From Myxococcales bacterium (GTDB lineage: Bacteria; Myxococcota_A; Polyangia; GCA-2747355): a stretch of 63,470 bases of DNA. Within the stretch, counting starts at the first letter, position 1; each line of letters opens with the position of its first letter. The DNA is taken from NCBI GenBank assembly GCA_020431405.1, contig JAGQIK010000051.1, positions 1 through 63,470 on the forward strand, in the 5' to 3' direction. The notes below the pieces were generated by a model, which saw only the letters and a list, made by a program, of their open reading frames with translations, was not told where the DNA came from and ran no database searches. This document shows, one piece after another, positions 29,248 to 37,493 of the stretch. The position numbers and the translations under genes were made by a program.

Positions 29248-31755
29248 TCAAGAATCCGCCTCGGCCCCGCCCGCGGGCGCGGGCAGCGGCGGCGGCGGCT
29301 GCACCGGCCGCATCGGGCCGGTGGGGTTGGCACGAGGCAGCCCTTGGGCCTCGATGTCGGTGTCCACGGCGGCGGCGAAGGGCTTGTCGTCCTCGTCGTC
29401 CTCTTCGAAGAGGTCGTCGGCGTCGAGCTCCTCGATCTCGTCGACGTCGAGCTCCTCGACATCGTCGTCGTCGGCTTCGGCTTCGCCCGCATCGACGGCA
29501 GCGACGGCGCCGTCAGCATCGATGGCTTCATCGGCCTCGACGGCGTCCTCGACCTCGACGGCGGCATCGTCGGTCTCGGCGGCATCGTCGGCCTCGACGG
29601 CCTCGACGGCCTCGACGGCCTCGACGGCCCCGCCGGCCTCGACGGCCTCGACGGCCCCGACGGCCCCGCCGGCGAGCGCGATCTGCGCCTCGTCGTGCTC
29701 TGCGCGCACCGAGCGCAGGTCCGCGAGGGCGCTAGCGAGCTCGGCGTGATCCTCGGATGGCGTCGGCAGCTCGGCAGGCACCGAGCGTTCTTCGGGCTCG
29801 TCGTCGGCGCGCTCGAGCTCGTCGCGCGCGCGCTCCTCGAAACCGTCTCCCTCCGCGGACGAGCCGCCGTCTTGCTCGCTCTCGAAGCCGTCGTCGCCGT
29901 CGTCGTCAGCGCTCGATGCCGCGGCCGCTGCCTCGGCTTCGTCCTCGGCCGCCTCGGTGGCGAACAGCGCCAGCGCCGCGCGAACGTCGCGCTTGGGCGC
30001 CGCGGCGGCCTTCGCTTCGTCGGCCGCCCGCACCTGCCGCGCTTCGCGCCGCGGCTCGGGCGTCACGTCGTCAGACGTCGCGGCCGCACCCTCGGCCTCG
30101 TCATCGGCCCCGGCGGCCGCCGCCAGCGGCGCTTCGCGCGGCTTGAGATCGAGGGCGGCCAACGTCGCGTCGAGGTAGCTGCGCTTGCGCTGGGGCGCTT
30201 CGCCTTCGGCCTCGGCTTCGACCTCGGTTTCGGCTTCGGCTTCGGCTTCGGCTTCGGCTTCGGCTTCGGCTTCGGCTTCGGCTTCGGCTTCGGTTTCGGC
30301 TTCGGCTTCGGCTTCGGCTTCGGCTTCGGCGTCGAGGTCCGAGGCGCCGCGGTCGAAGTCGAGATCCTCCGCCTCGTCCGAGGCCATGATCTCTTCTTCG
30401 ATGAGGTCAGCCGTGACGACCACGGTGCTGCCGGCGCCTTGGATCGGGGTCGCTATGCGCCCCGGCGCGCTGAGCGGCAGGATCGTGTGGTGTACGCCCA
30501 GCGCCTCGAGCGCTTGGCGCGTGGAGCGGCTCGGCTGCTCGATGGTTGGATCCGACAGCCCATCGTCGTCGAGCGGGCGCTCGACGCGTATGCCGTCTCG
30601 GGTGCTGACCACCTCGAGCACCTGCGCCGGATCCAGCATCTGCGTTCCGGCAGGATCCGCCTGCGGGGCGTCCTCGTCCGCTTCTGGCTGCGGCGGCGTG
30701 TACTCGCGCGGCGCGCCGGTGAGCTCGAGGTCGAGCGCCTCGTCGGCGTCCGCGCCGAACAGCGCGCCCTGGTCGAAGTCGAGCGCCTCGCTCTCGGGAC
30801 CGAGCACGGCCTCCTCTTCGAGCTCGTCGGGCTCGACCATGTCGAGCGGCGAGCTCGAGGTCACGCCGAGCAGCTTGGCCACCACGCTGCCCACGCGCAT
30901 GCGCGATCGCACCAGCGCGCGCTCGTGGCTGAAGCGCTCGAGCGCGGCGAGCATGGTGGCGGCGTTGCGGTAGCGGTCCTGCGGCGCCGCCTCGATGGCG
31001 CGCAGCACGATGTTCTCGAGGTCCGCTGGATAGCGATCGTCGAGAAACGTGGGCGGCTCGAGCTGGTCGCTGGGCCCAGGCGCGCGGCCGGTGGTCAGCG
31101 CGTAGAGCAGCGCGCCGGCGCTGTAGATGTCGGCGGCCGGATCGGGCGTGTCGGTGCGTGCGCACTCGGGCGCCAAGTACGGCGCGTGCGACGGCAAGAG
31201 CGGCTTCTCGGCGCGAACGCGGCGGCCCCCGTCGCGCAGCAAGCGCTCGGGCCAGGCGCAGCCGAAGTCGAGCACCGTCGCCATGCCTTCGAGCGAGATG
31301 AAGACGTTGCCCGGGCCGATGGCGCGATGCACGACCTTGAGCTGACGTCCGCTGTCGTCGCGATAGCTGTGCGCGTAGCGCAGCGCCTCGAGCACCTGCG
31401 CCACGATGTCGATGGCGACCTCGACGGGCAGCGGCTCGCCGCGCGTCAGCTCGAGCAACTGACGCGCCGTGCCGCCGCGAGCGCGCTCGCTGGCGACGAA
31501 CAGGCGCCCTTCGTCCTCGCCGATGTCGTAGACGTGCGCGATGTGCGGGTGCGCCAGGCTCGCGCCGACCATCGCCTCCTCGAGCAGCAGCGACGCGCGC
31601 GGGTGATCGGCGAGCTCCTGCGAGAAGCGCTTGATCACGACCTCGCGCGACATGCCGCCGCTGCCGCTCTGGCGCGCCAGCCACACCTCCGCGAGGTTGC
31701 TGCGGCCGAGGCGGCGCACGTCGCTATAGCGGCCGCGAAGGTGGCTCTTGCTCAT
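29248..31755 (-). CDS. Ser/Thr protein kinase-like protein lacking the catalytic Asp, with long acidic tail
   Basis: Protein of 835 residues. Residues 8-280 have the eukaryotic-type kinase fold: Lys42 in VVIKRF, HPHIAHVYDIGEDEGRLFVASE, Asp163 in VLDFGCA and LAPE ending at 197. The catalytic HRDxKxxN motif reads HRAIGPGN, so the base Asp is Ala145 and the Lys is Gly147. The glycine loop is also degraded (LGRSNLAEVWLA). Together these mark a likely pseudokinase. Residues 300-835 are strongly acidic and low-complexity, with dozens of Ala-Glu and Val-Glu-Ala repeats, and no membrane helix. Its ATG overlaps the deacetylase stop as ATGA. Confidence 0.85.
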   Translation of the reverse strand: MSKSHLRGRYSDVRRLGRSNLAEVWLARQSGSGGMSREVVIKRFSQELADHPRASLLLEEAMVGASLAHPHIAHVYDIGEDEGRLFVASERARGGTARQLLELTRGEPLPVEVAIDIVAQVLEALRYAHSYRDDSGRQLKVVHRAIGPGNVFISLEGMATVLDFGCAWPERLLRDGGRRVRAEKPLLPSHAPYLAPECARTDTPDPAADIYSAGALLYALTTGRAPGPSDQLEPPTFLDDRYPADLENIVLRAIEAAPQDRYRNAATMLAALERFSHERALVRSRMRVGSVVAKLLGVTSSSPLDMVEPDELEEEAVLGPESEALDFDQGALFGADADEALDLELTGAPREYTPPQPEADEDAPQADPAGTQMLDPAQVLEVVSTRDGIRVERPLDDDGLSDPTIEQPSRSTRQALEALGVHHTILPLSAPGRIATPIQGAGSTVVVTADLIEEEIMASDEAEDLDFDRGASDLDAEAEAEAEAEAETEAEAEAEAEAEAEAEAEAEAETEVEAEAEGEAPQRKRSYLDATLAALDLKPREAPLAAAAGADDEAEGAAATSDDVTPEPRREARQVRAADEAKAAAAPKRDVRAALALFATEAAEDEAEAAAAASSADDDGDDGFESEQDGGSSAEGDGFEERARDELERADDEPEERSVPAELPTPSEDHAELASALADLRSVRAEHDEAQIALAGGAVGAVEAVEAGGAVEAVEAVEAVEADDAAETDDAAVEVEDAVEADEAIDADGAVAAVDAGEAEADDDDVEELDVDEIEELDADDLFEEDDEDDKPFAAAVDTDIEAQGLPRANPTGPMRPVQPPPPLPAPAGGAEADS
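29570..29670. repeat. 9-bp tandem repeats in the kinase-like gene
   Basis: Repeated CTCGACGGC units, mixed with CCCGACGGC and CCCGCCGGC variants, coding Val-Glu-Ala and Gly-Ala-Val runs on the minus strand in the acidic tail. The copies are imperfect, so this is an older expansion than the hexamer tract at 30203-30330. Confidence 0.85.
30203..30330. repeat. Hexanucleotide repeat (GGCTTC) in the kinase-like gene
   Basis: About twenty copies of GGCTTC, interrupted by a few GGTTTC and GACCTC variants, coding an Ala-Glu dipeptide run on the minus strand. The unit is a multiple of three, so slippage changes tail length but not frame. Confidence 0.95.
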
Positions 31756-32690
31756 GCGGCCACCTCCATCAGCGCCCGGGTGGCCGAGACGACCCCGGCG
31801 CCGAGGGCCTGGAAGTCGTAGCCACCCTCGAGCACGAACAGCACGCGGCCGTCGCAGTGCTCGCTGCCGAGCTGCACCAACCGCTTCGCGATGGTAGCGA
31901 AGGCGGCGTCGTCGACGCGCAGCCCGCCGAGGGGATCGCGCTCGTGCGCGTCGTAGCCGGCCGAGACGACGAGCATGTCGGGCGCAAAGGCCGAGACCGC
32001 CGGCGCGATGGCGTCTTCGAAGCGGGCGAGGAACGTCGCGCCGTCGCAGCCCGCGGAAAGGGGCACGTTGAGCGTCTTGCCCTCGCCTTCGCCCACGCCG
32101 CGCTCCGAGGCGGCGCCGGTGCCCGGGTAGTAGCCGCCGTAGCGATGCATCGAGGCGAAGAACACGTCGCCGCGCCGGTAGAAGATGTCCTGCGTGCCGT
32201 TGCCGTGATGCACGTCGTAGTCGACGATGGCGACGCGCATGCCGCGCTGCGCGAAGGTCGCCGCCGCCAGCGCGGCGTTGCCGAAGTAGCAGAAGCCGCC
32301 CGACGCGGCGGGCTCGGCGTGGTGGCCAGGCGGACGCACGAGCGCGAAGCCGCGCGCCAGCGCGCCGTCGGCGATACGCTCGGCGAGCGCGATGCAGCCG
32401 CCGGCCGCGAGCAGGGCCGCCTCGACGCTGCCAGGGCTCATGAACGTGTCGTGGTCGAGCTGGCCGACGAGCCCCTCGGCGCCGAGCACGCGTCGGATGT
32501 AGGGCTCTTCATGGCACAGCCCGAGCTGCTCGGCGCTGGCTCGCCGCGCGTCGACGCGCTCGAAGCGCGACCACAGCTCGGCCTGCTCGAGCGCTTGCAC
32601 GCAGGCCTCGAGGCGCTGCTCGCACTCGGGGTGGCCCGCAGGAGCTCGATGCTCGAGGAAACGCTCGTCGTATAGCAGGCCTACGTTCAT
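31752..32690 (-). CDS. Histone deacetylase family protein (zinc deacetylase / polyamine amidohydrolase type)
   Basis: Zinc hydrolase of 312 residues of the HDAC/AcuC/acetylpolyamine amidohydrolase superfamily, which remove acetyl or acyl groups from lysines or polyamines. All catalytic motifs are intact: RPPGHHAE (tandem His), VDYDVHHGNGTQDIFY (Asp-His metal ligands), SAGYDAHERDPLGG (Asp ligand) and EGGYD. The ATG at 32690 (MNVGLLYDE) fits the family N-terminus better than the start 24 bases upstream. It is the first gene of the five-gene run ending with the GltJ-like gene, overlapping the kinase-like gene by 4 bases. Confidence 0.93.
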   Translation of the reverse strand: MNVGLLYDERFLEHRAPAGHPECEQRLEACVQALEQAELWSRFERVDARRASAEQLGLCHEEPYIRRVLGAEGLVGQLDHDTFMSPGSVEAALLAAGGCIALAERIADGALARGFALVRPPGHHAEPAASGGFCYFGNAALAAATFAQRGMRVAIVDYDVHHGNGTQDIFYRRGDVFFASMHRYGGYYPGTGAASERGVGEGEGKTLNVPLSAGCDGATFLARFEDAIAPAVSAFAPDMLVVSAGYDAHERDPLGGLRVDDAAFATIAKRLVQLGSEHCDGRVLFVLEGGYDFQALGAGVVSATRALMEVAA

Positions 32691-32774
32691 CACGGCGTCA
32701 CGCACGCGCGGCACCTGGGGCGCCGCACGGGACTCTGGCTGTCGTACATTGTCGGACGTGGTGCTTTACGACCA

Positions 32775-34337
32775 ATGAGCCGCCCTGACAAGACCCGATC
32801 CCTGATTCTTCAGCGGTTCGCGTGGGTGGGGCTGCTCTGCCTGCTGACGCTGCTGCTGGCACCGGGGCGCGTCGGCGGCGACGGCGTCGGCTACCTGACG
32901 CAGATCGACGGCCGCTCGCTGTCGCCGGGCCACATCGCGTACCTGCCGTTGGCGCGGCTAGTCGCTGCCGTGCTGCCACGCGGCAGCCTGCTCGAGCTGG
33001 TGCTGCCGCTTCGGCTGCTCTCGCTGCTGTGCGTCGCGGGCGCGCTGCTGTTGGTGGCGCGCTGCGTGGCGCGTGATCACGGGCCGCGCGCGGCCGCGCT
33101 GGCCGCCGGTGCGCTCGGCAGCTGCCACGCCGTGCTGCGCGCCGCCCACGAGGTGGAGGTCTATGGTGTCGCCCTGCTCGCCGCGACAGCGCTGCTGGTG
33201 AGCGTGGTCGGCTACCGCCGCCAGCCGACGCGCGCGCGCCTGGTGGCGGTGGCGCTGCTGGCCGGCGCCGCCCCGCTCTTTCACCTCACGCTGGCGCTGC
33301 TGTCCGCGTCGGCGGGCGTCGTGGTGGTGCTCGCCACGCCGGGCGGGCGTCGCGGGCGCGCCGCGCTGGCCTACGGCGCGCTCGCCGCGACCGTGCTGCT
33401 GCCGCTGCTGGCGCTGGCTTGCGCTGCTGCTGGTGCCCGCGACTTCGGCGCGGCCTGGGCGTGGCTGCGCTCGAGCGACCACGGGCTCGGCTACCCGCTG
33501 CGCCTGACGACCCCGCTGGTGGCCCTCTGGGGCCTCGCCAAGTCCATCGTCTACGCCCCCTACCCGTATCAGGCGCCGCTGTGGCGCGTGGTATTGGAGA
33601 GCGCGCCGGGCGCCGTGCTGCTGCTCGGCTGGATCGCGCTGGCGCTGCGCGCACGCCGCGAGCAGGCGGCAGCCGGGGGCCAACAGCACGACGACGGCAT
33701 GCATTCGCCGGCGCTGCGCGAGGCGACGCCGACTGCGAGCCCGCTGCTGCCGGCCAAGCTGCTGGCGCTGCTCGCGACGCCGCTGGCGCTCTTCGGCGTG
33801 CTGTTCTACCCGTCGGATACCGAGCGCTGGGTCTTCATCCTGCCCGCGGTGGCGCTGTCGCTCGCGCCTGCGCTGGGCCGCGGTCGCGGCGCGCCGTGGC
33901 TGGTGGTCGTCGCGCTCGCCTTCAACGCGATGTTCCTCTCCAGCAGCGCCCTCGACGACGCCGAGGTCGCGCGCGCGCGGCGCGTCGAGCAGCAGCTTCG
34001 CCCGCGAGACCTGCTGATCTCGCCGGGGCACGGCTACGCCGAGCTGGTCGGGCTCGGATGGCAGCGCGGCAAGCCGCGGCCGGCGGGCTTCGCGCTGACC
34101 TACTGGGCCGGCGCCAAGGGACGCGACGCGTCCATCGCCCTGCTGCACACGCGCGTCGCCCAGACGCTGGCGCGCGGTGGGCGCGTCTTCGTGGCGCGAC
34201 TCGATGACCGCCTCGACCGGCGCGGCTTCAAGGAGCTCGAGCAGCTCGGCATCGACCGCGCGCGCTGGCTCGACCTGTTTCGACGCTACCGTCTCGCGCG
34301 CCGCGGCGAGCTGGTGCAGCTGCTCGGGACGCGATGA
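32775..34337 (+). CDS. Polytopic membrane protein (GT-C / DUF2723-like)
   Basis: Protein of 520 residues with about ten membrane helices. The region from residue 30 (GGDGVGYLTQIDGRSLSPGHIAYLPLARL) and the helix-loop pattern resemble DUF2723-type and other GT-C membrane proteins that handle lipid-linked sugars, with a short soluble C-terminal domain (QQLRPRDLLISPGHGYAELVG). I cannot name a substrate. It is divergent from the deacetylase gene (84 bases between starts), in which no clear promoter is visible. Confidence 0.7.
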   Translation: MSRPDKTRSLILQRFAWVGLLCLLTLLLAPGRVGGDGVGYLTQIDGRSLSPGHIAYLPLARLVAAVLPRGSLLELVLPLRLLSLLCVAGALLLVARCVARDHGPRAAALAAGALGSCHAVLRAAHEVEVYGVALLAATALLVSVVGYRRQPTRARLVAVALLAGAAPLFHLTLALLSASAGVVVVLATPGGRRGRAALAYGALAATVLLPLLALACAAAGARDFGAAWAWLRSSDHGLGYPLRLTTPLVALWGLAKSIVYAPYPYQAPLWRVVLESAPGAVLLLGWIALALRARREQAAAGGQQHDDGMHSPALREATPTASPLLPAKLLALLATPLALFGVLFYPSDTERWVFILPAVALSLAPALGRGRGAPWLVVVALAFNAMFLSSSALDDAEVARARRVEQQLRPRDLLISPGHGYAELVGLGWQRGKPRPAGFALTYWAGAKGRDASIALLHTRVAQTLARGGRVFVARLDDRLDRRGFKELEQLGIDRARWLDLFRRYRLARRGELVQLLGTR

Positions 34338-34356
34338 GCCTTCTCGCCCGCAGCGC

Positions 34357-34385
34357 TTGACAAATGTAAGCACGTCAGTTACACA
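34357..34385 (+). promoter_or_regulatory. Sigma-70-type promoter of the Rrf2 gene, predicted leaderless
   Basis: TTGACA at 34357-34362, a 17-base spacer, and TACACA at 34380-34385. The expected start of transcription falls at or next to the ATG (34392), and there is no Shine-Dalgarno sequence, so the mRNA is predicted to be leaderless. Confidence 0.7.
34365..34383. promoter_or_regulatory. 19-bp inverted-repeat operator in the Rrf2 promoter
   Basis: TGTAAGCACGTCAGTTACA: TGTAA and TTACA arms with 9 bases between. It fills the spacer of the promoter and covers the -10, where a bound repressor would block transcription; autoregulation by Rrf2 is inferred. Confidence 0.55.
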
Positions 34386-34391
34386 CTGGTC

Positions 34392-34820
34392 ATGAAGAGC
34401 TCGCGGTTCGCGGTGGCAAGCCACGTGCTCGTCGTGCTCGCGGAGCACGACGAGACGCCGGTGCCGTCGGCGGACATCGCGCGCAGCGTCAACACCAACC
34501 CGGCCTTCGTGCGGCAGCTCTCGGTGCCGCTGCGCAAAGCCGGCTTGGTGCAGTCGGTGCTCGGGCCTGGTGGCGGCATGATGCTCGCTCGCCCGGCCAG
34601 CGAGATCACGCTCGCCGCGGTCTACGACGCGGTCGAGGAGGAGCCGTTGCTCGCGACGCATCACTGCGAGCCAGGACGGGCCTGCTTCGTGGGACGCAAC
34701 ATCCTCGAGGCGCTCGACCCGGTGCTCGAGGGCGTCGAGGGCGCGGTGAGAGCAGAGCTATCGAAGCACAGCGTCAGCTCGCTGCTGCGCGCCGTGCAAC
34801 GACTGGACAAGAAGCGCTGA
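34392..34820 (+). CDS. Rrf2 family transcriptional regulator
   Basis: Regulator of 142 residues. The winged helix is at 1-80 (RFAVASHVLVVLAEHDE, SADIARSVNTNPAFVRQLSVPLRKAGLVQSVLGPGGGMMLAR). The sensing segment contains two Cys (92 and 98, HHCEPGRAC) where Fe-S Rrf2 proteins have three, so it more likely senses thiol-reactive or oxidising compounds directly, as in YwnA/NsrR-like divergent members; this is inference. It controls itself and probably the SDR gene 81 bases downstream, since both have a similar 19-base inverted repeat upstream. Confidence 0.88.
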   Translation: MKSSRFAVASHVLVVLAEHDETPVPSADIARSVNTNPAFVRQLSVPLRKAGLVQSVLGPGGGMMLARPASEITLAAVYDAVEEEPLLATHHCEPGRACFVGRNILEALDPVLEGVEGAVRAELSKHSVSSLLRAVQRLDKKR

Positions 34821-34860
34821 ACAAGCGCGATCGTCGTGCGCGGATTTCTTTGGCCGAATG

Positions 34861-34879
34861 TGTAAGTAAGCAACTTGCA
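34861..34879. promoter_or_regulatory. 19-bp inverted-repeat operator upstream of the SDR gene
   Basis: TGTAAGTAAGCAACTTGCA: arms TGTAAGT and ACTTGCA (one mismatch) around 5 bases. Total length and outer bases match the site at 34365-34383. It lies 22 bases before the SDR start codon. Confidence 0.5.
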
Positions 34880-34901
34880 CGAACACAAAACGGAGATTCT
34901 C

Positions 34902-35663
34902 ATGTCGAACCAGTTTGATCAGTTCCAAGGCAAGGTCGTCCTCATCACCGGCGGCACCAGCGGCATCGGCCTCGCCACGGCGCGACACTTCGCCAAAAGC
35001 GGCGCCAAGCTGACCATCACCGGCGGCAGCGCCGGCAGCGTCTCGGCGGCGCGCGACGTGCTGCCCTCGAGCGTCACCGTGGTGCAGTCGGACGCAAGCG
35101 ACGCTGGCGCGATCAAGAAGCTCGTCGCCGACGTCTCCGCCAAGCACGGCAAGATCGACGTCGTCTTCATCAACGCTGGCATCGCGCAGTTCGCGCCGCT
35201 TCACGAGTCGAGCGACGCGCTGTTCGAGCAGACCTTCGACACCAACGTCAAAGGCCCCTTCCTGCTGCTGCGAGCGCTCGCCGGCGCGCTGGCCGACGGC
35301 GCGTCGGTGGTGCTCAACACCTCGGTGGTCGACGTAAAGGGCTTCCCCGGCACCAGCGTCTACTCGGCCTCCAAGGCGGCGCTGCGCTCGTTCGCGCGCA
35401 CCGCGTCGGCCGAGTGGGCGGCGCGCGGCATCCGCGTCAACGCCGTCAGCCCCGGGCCGATCGAGACGCCGATCTTCGACAAGATGGGGATGCCTGCCGA
35501 AGTGACGGAGAAGACCAAAGAGGGCTTCGCCTCCCAGGTGCCCGTCGGCCGGCTGGGACGACCCGAGGAGGTCGCCGCCGCCGTCGCGTTCCTCGCGTCG
35601 GACGCCGCGTCGTTCGTGATCGGCAGTGAGCTGGCGGTGGACGGCGGGCTGTCGCAGCTGTAG
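34902..35663 (+). CDS. SDR family oxidoreductase
   Basis: Short-chain dehydrogenase/reductase of 253 residues, NAD(P)-dependent. Cofactor motif LITGGTSGIGLATARHFAKSG, structural motif FINAGIAQF, catalytic YSASK (VYSASKAALRSFARTASAEWA) and the C-terminal FVIGSELAVDGG are all present, so the enzyme should be active. Substrate unknown. ATG at 34902 is chosen for the CGGAG site 8 bases before it. The gene follows the Rrf2 regulator and a matching operator, a common arrangement for SDR enzymes induced by electrophiles. Confidence 0.93.
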   Translation: MSNQFDQFQGKVVLITGGTSGIGLATARHFAKSGAKLTITGGSAGSVSAARDVLPSSVTVVQSDASDAGAIKKLVADVSAKHGKIDVVFINAGIAQFAPLHESSDALFEQTFDTNVKGPFLLLRALAGALADGASVVLNTSVVDVKGFPGTSVYSASKAALRSFARTASAEWAARGIRVNAVSPGPIETPIFDKMGMPAEVTEKTKEGFASQVPVGRLGRPEEVAAAVAFLASDAASFVIGSELAVDGGLSQL

Positions 35664-35693
35664 TTGCTAGCGAGTCGCCTCGTGGCCCGGCGA

Positions 35694-37403
35694 CTACCCC
35701 CAAGCCGAGCCCTCGAAGACGACCAACCCGTGCTCGTCGATGCGCACGGCCTCGACCGTCCTGATCTCTCGCTCCAAGTCGCTGCGACGGCGCGCGTCGA
35801 AGAAGGTCTCGAGCACGTGAGCTGCAAGCTGCAGCAGCAGATCCGAGCACAGCTGCGGATCGACCCGCACGAGCGCTGGTAGAGGCTGTCGGCCGACGTG
35901 GTCGAGGCGCGCCTGCAGCGACATCAGACGCGCTGTCGCCGGATCAGCTGCGGGGTCCTTTCCGGCGTGGTTGGCGAACCAGAGCGCATCCCCGACCAGC
36001 TGGTCGAGTCGTTCGCAGGCGTCCGAAAACAGCTCCGCTAGGCGATGCGGAGTGAACGACATCCGATAGGGCTGACTGACCGACGACTCGTCGACGATCA
36101 TCACATCGGTGTTCGCCAGGGGCACGGCGACGTCGTCGATCTCGAGGCCTTCGAGCACCAGCTGCGACACCTGAGACCCGAGCGGCGCGGCAGCCAGCAG
36201 CCGAGCCAAGTCAACGGGCCAGGTCGGCACGCGGAGGTCGAGGTGGCGCAGCGCCGGAAAGTGCGTGTCACTGCCGTGCGAGAGCGGAGCGAGCGCGGCC
36301 TTGATCTCCGCGGGCGACGGCGCGTCCGAGCGCTCGGTGCCGACAACGACGAGGCGCTGCAAGACGGGCCAGCCAAGCCTGCAGAGCGCCGACACCAGCG
36401 GCAAGGCCGTCGTCGTGGCACGCAGCTCGAGCGATTGTAAGCACTCCTGCAGCGCATGCTCGGCCACCGCGGCGATCAGCGCCTCGGCCTCTCGGGCTCC
36501 GCTCACCTCCGCCGTGAGCGCCGAGAGCCGGCACGCGATCGGTCGGCGCAGAAAGTCCGCGAGCGTGTCGATCGAAAGCTGCGTGGCGTCGAGGCGCTCG
36601 GCCAACCCGTCGACCAGCTCGAGCTCGTACAACCTGGGACGCTCGAACACCTCGAGCTGACCGAACAACAGGCGCTCGTGCTGCTCCCAGAGGTGGTACT
36701 GCGCCCGATCCAGATCCGTCCGCGCATCCGAGCCGCGGGCGAGGTCTGCTTGCTGCAGCTGAATCGCGATCATCGTGCCGAGCGGATGTCCCTGGCTCGT
36801 CAGCCAGTCCGCGTATACCGCCTCGGCGCCCGCCACCCCACGCCGGAGGTCCGCCTCGAGCGGCGCGTGGCGTAGAAAGCCTTGACCGGCTTGACCGCCT
36901 TGACCGCCTTGATGGGCTGCGGCAGCTAGCGGCGCGTGAGGGGGGGCCGGCGTGCCCTGCGGAGAGTCGATGCCGTCAGCTCGGCAATCGTCGGGCGGCC
37001 GGCGCGTCGCGGGATCGGTCGTCACGAAGGTGAACCACATGTTCGCGATGGTCACGATATCGCCGTCGGTCAGCTCTGGACGGAGCTCCGAAGTGCGGCA
37101 TTCGTTGAGGTAGAACCCGCAGTGCGAGCGAAGATCTTCGACGTAGACATGGGCGTCGTCGCTGGTGACGGCGACGTGGCGCCGGGCGAAGCGGCCGTCC
37201 GCGATGCAGATCGCGCAATCAGGGTGACGACCGATCTCGATGCGCGCCTGCCGACCGATCGCGACGATCTTGAGCACGTCGTCCGGCGAGTCTCTCGGCG
37301 TCGCGACGAGCCAGCCGAGTGGTGCGTTGGTGCTTGTCGTGTCGTCTTGCGCGATCATGTCGGCGTCCAGCGGGACGGTAGGCAAAGAAGCTCGCCTTGG
37401 CAA
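35694..37403 (-). CDS. FHA-domain protein with repeat-companion (TIGR02996-like) segment
   Basis: Protein of 569 residues. An FHA phosphothreonine-binding domain lies at about 30-125 (IEIGRHPDCAICIADGRFARRHVAVTS, DLRSHCGFYLNECRTSEL). A Gly/Gln-rich linker (HQGGQGGQAGQG) follows, then a segment like the repeat-companion domain (AVYADWLTSQGHPLGTMIAIQL) that in myxobacteria and planctomycetes precedes leucine-rich or similar repeats; the remaining 350 residues are Leu-rich with LRR-like spacing (FPALRHLDLRVPTW). ATG at 37358 is an alternative start. It probably reads out Ser/Thr kinase signalling; partner unknown. Confidence 0.8.
   Translation of the reverse strand: MPRRASLPTVPLDADMIAQDDTTSTNAPLGWLVATPRDSPDDVLKIVAIGRQARIEIGRHPDCAICIADGRFARRHVAVTSDDAHVYVEDLRSHCGFYLNECRTSELRPELTDGDIVTIANMWFTFVTTDPATRRPPDDCRADGIDSPQGTPAPPHAPLAAAAHQGGQGGQAGQGFLRHAPLEADLRRGVAGAEAVYADWLTSQGHPLGTMIAIQLQQADLARGSDARTDLDRAQYHLWEQHERLLFGQLEVFERPRLYELELVDGLAERLDATQLSIDTLADFLRRPIACRLSALTAEVSGAREAEALIAAVAEHALQECLQSLELRATTTALPLVSALCRLGWPVLQRLVVVGTERSDAPSPAEIKAALAPLSHGSDTHFPALRHLDLRVPTWPVDLARLLAAAPLGSQVSQLVLEGLEIDDVAVPLANTDVMIVDESSVSQPYRMSFTPHRLAELFSDACERLDQLVGDALWFANHAGKDPAADPATARLMSLQARLDHVGRQPLPALVRVDPQLCSDLLLQLAAHVLETFFDARRRSDLEREIRTVEAVRIDEHGLVVFEGSAWG
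36881..36916. repeat. 9-bp tandem repeat in the FHA gene linker
   Basis: Four copies of CTTGACCGC-like units (last one CTTGATGGG), coding the GGQ/AGQ repeat between the FHA domain and the Leu-rich part. Confidence 0.8.
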
Positions 37404-37493
37404 TGCGGAGGCCGCGGTGCTGCTCGCACGCCGCGCTCGGGCGCCTGATCGCTGTCATGTCGCCAGCCGCCCAGCGCCGCCTATGGTCAGCGC

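Noticed and set aside
28408-31821. Very long open frame (over 1100 codons) on the plus strand
   Set aside because: It is antisense to four well-supported minus-strand genes, and its composition (Arg/Gly/Phe runs) follows from GC-rich codon periodicity and the hexamer repeat.
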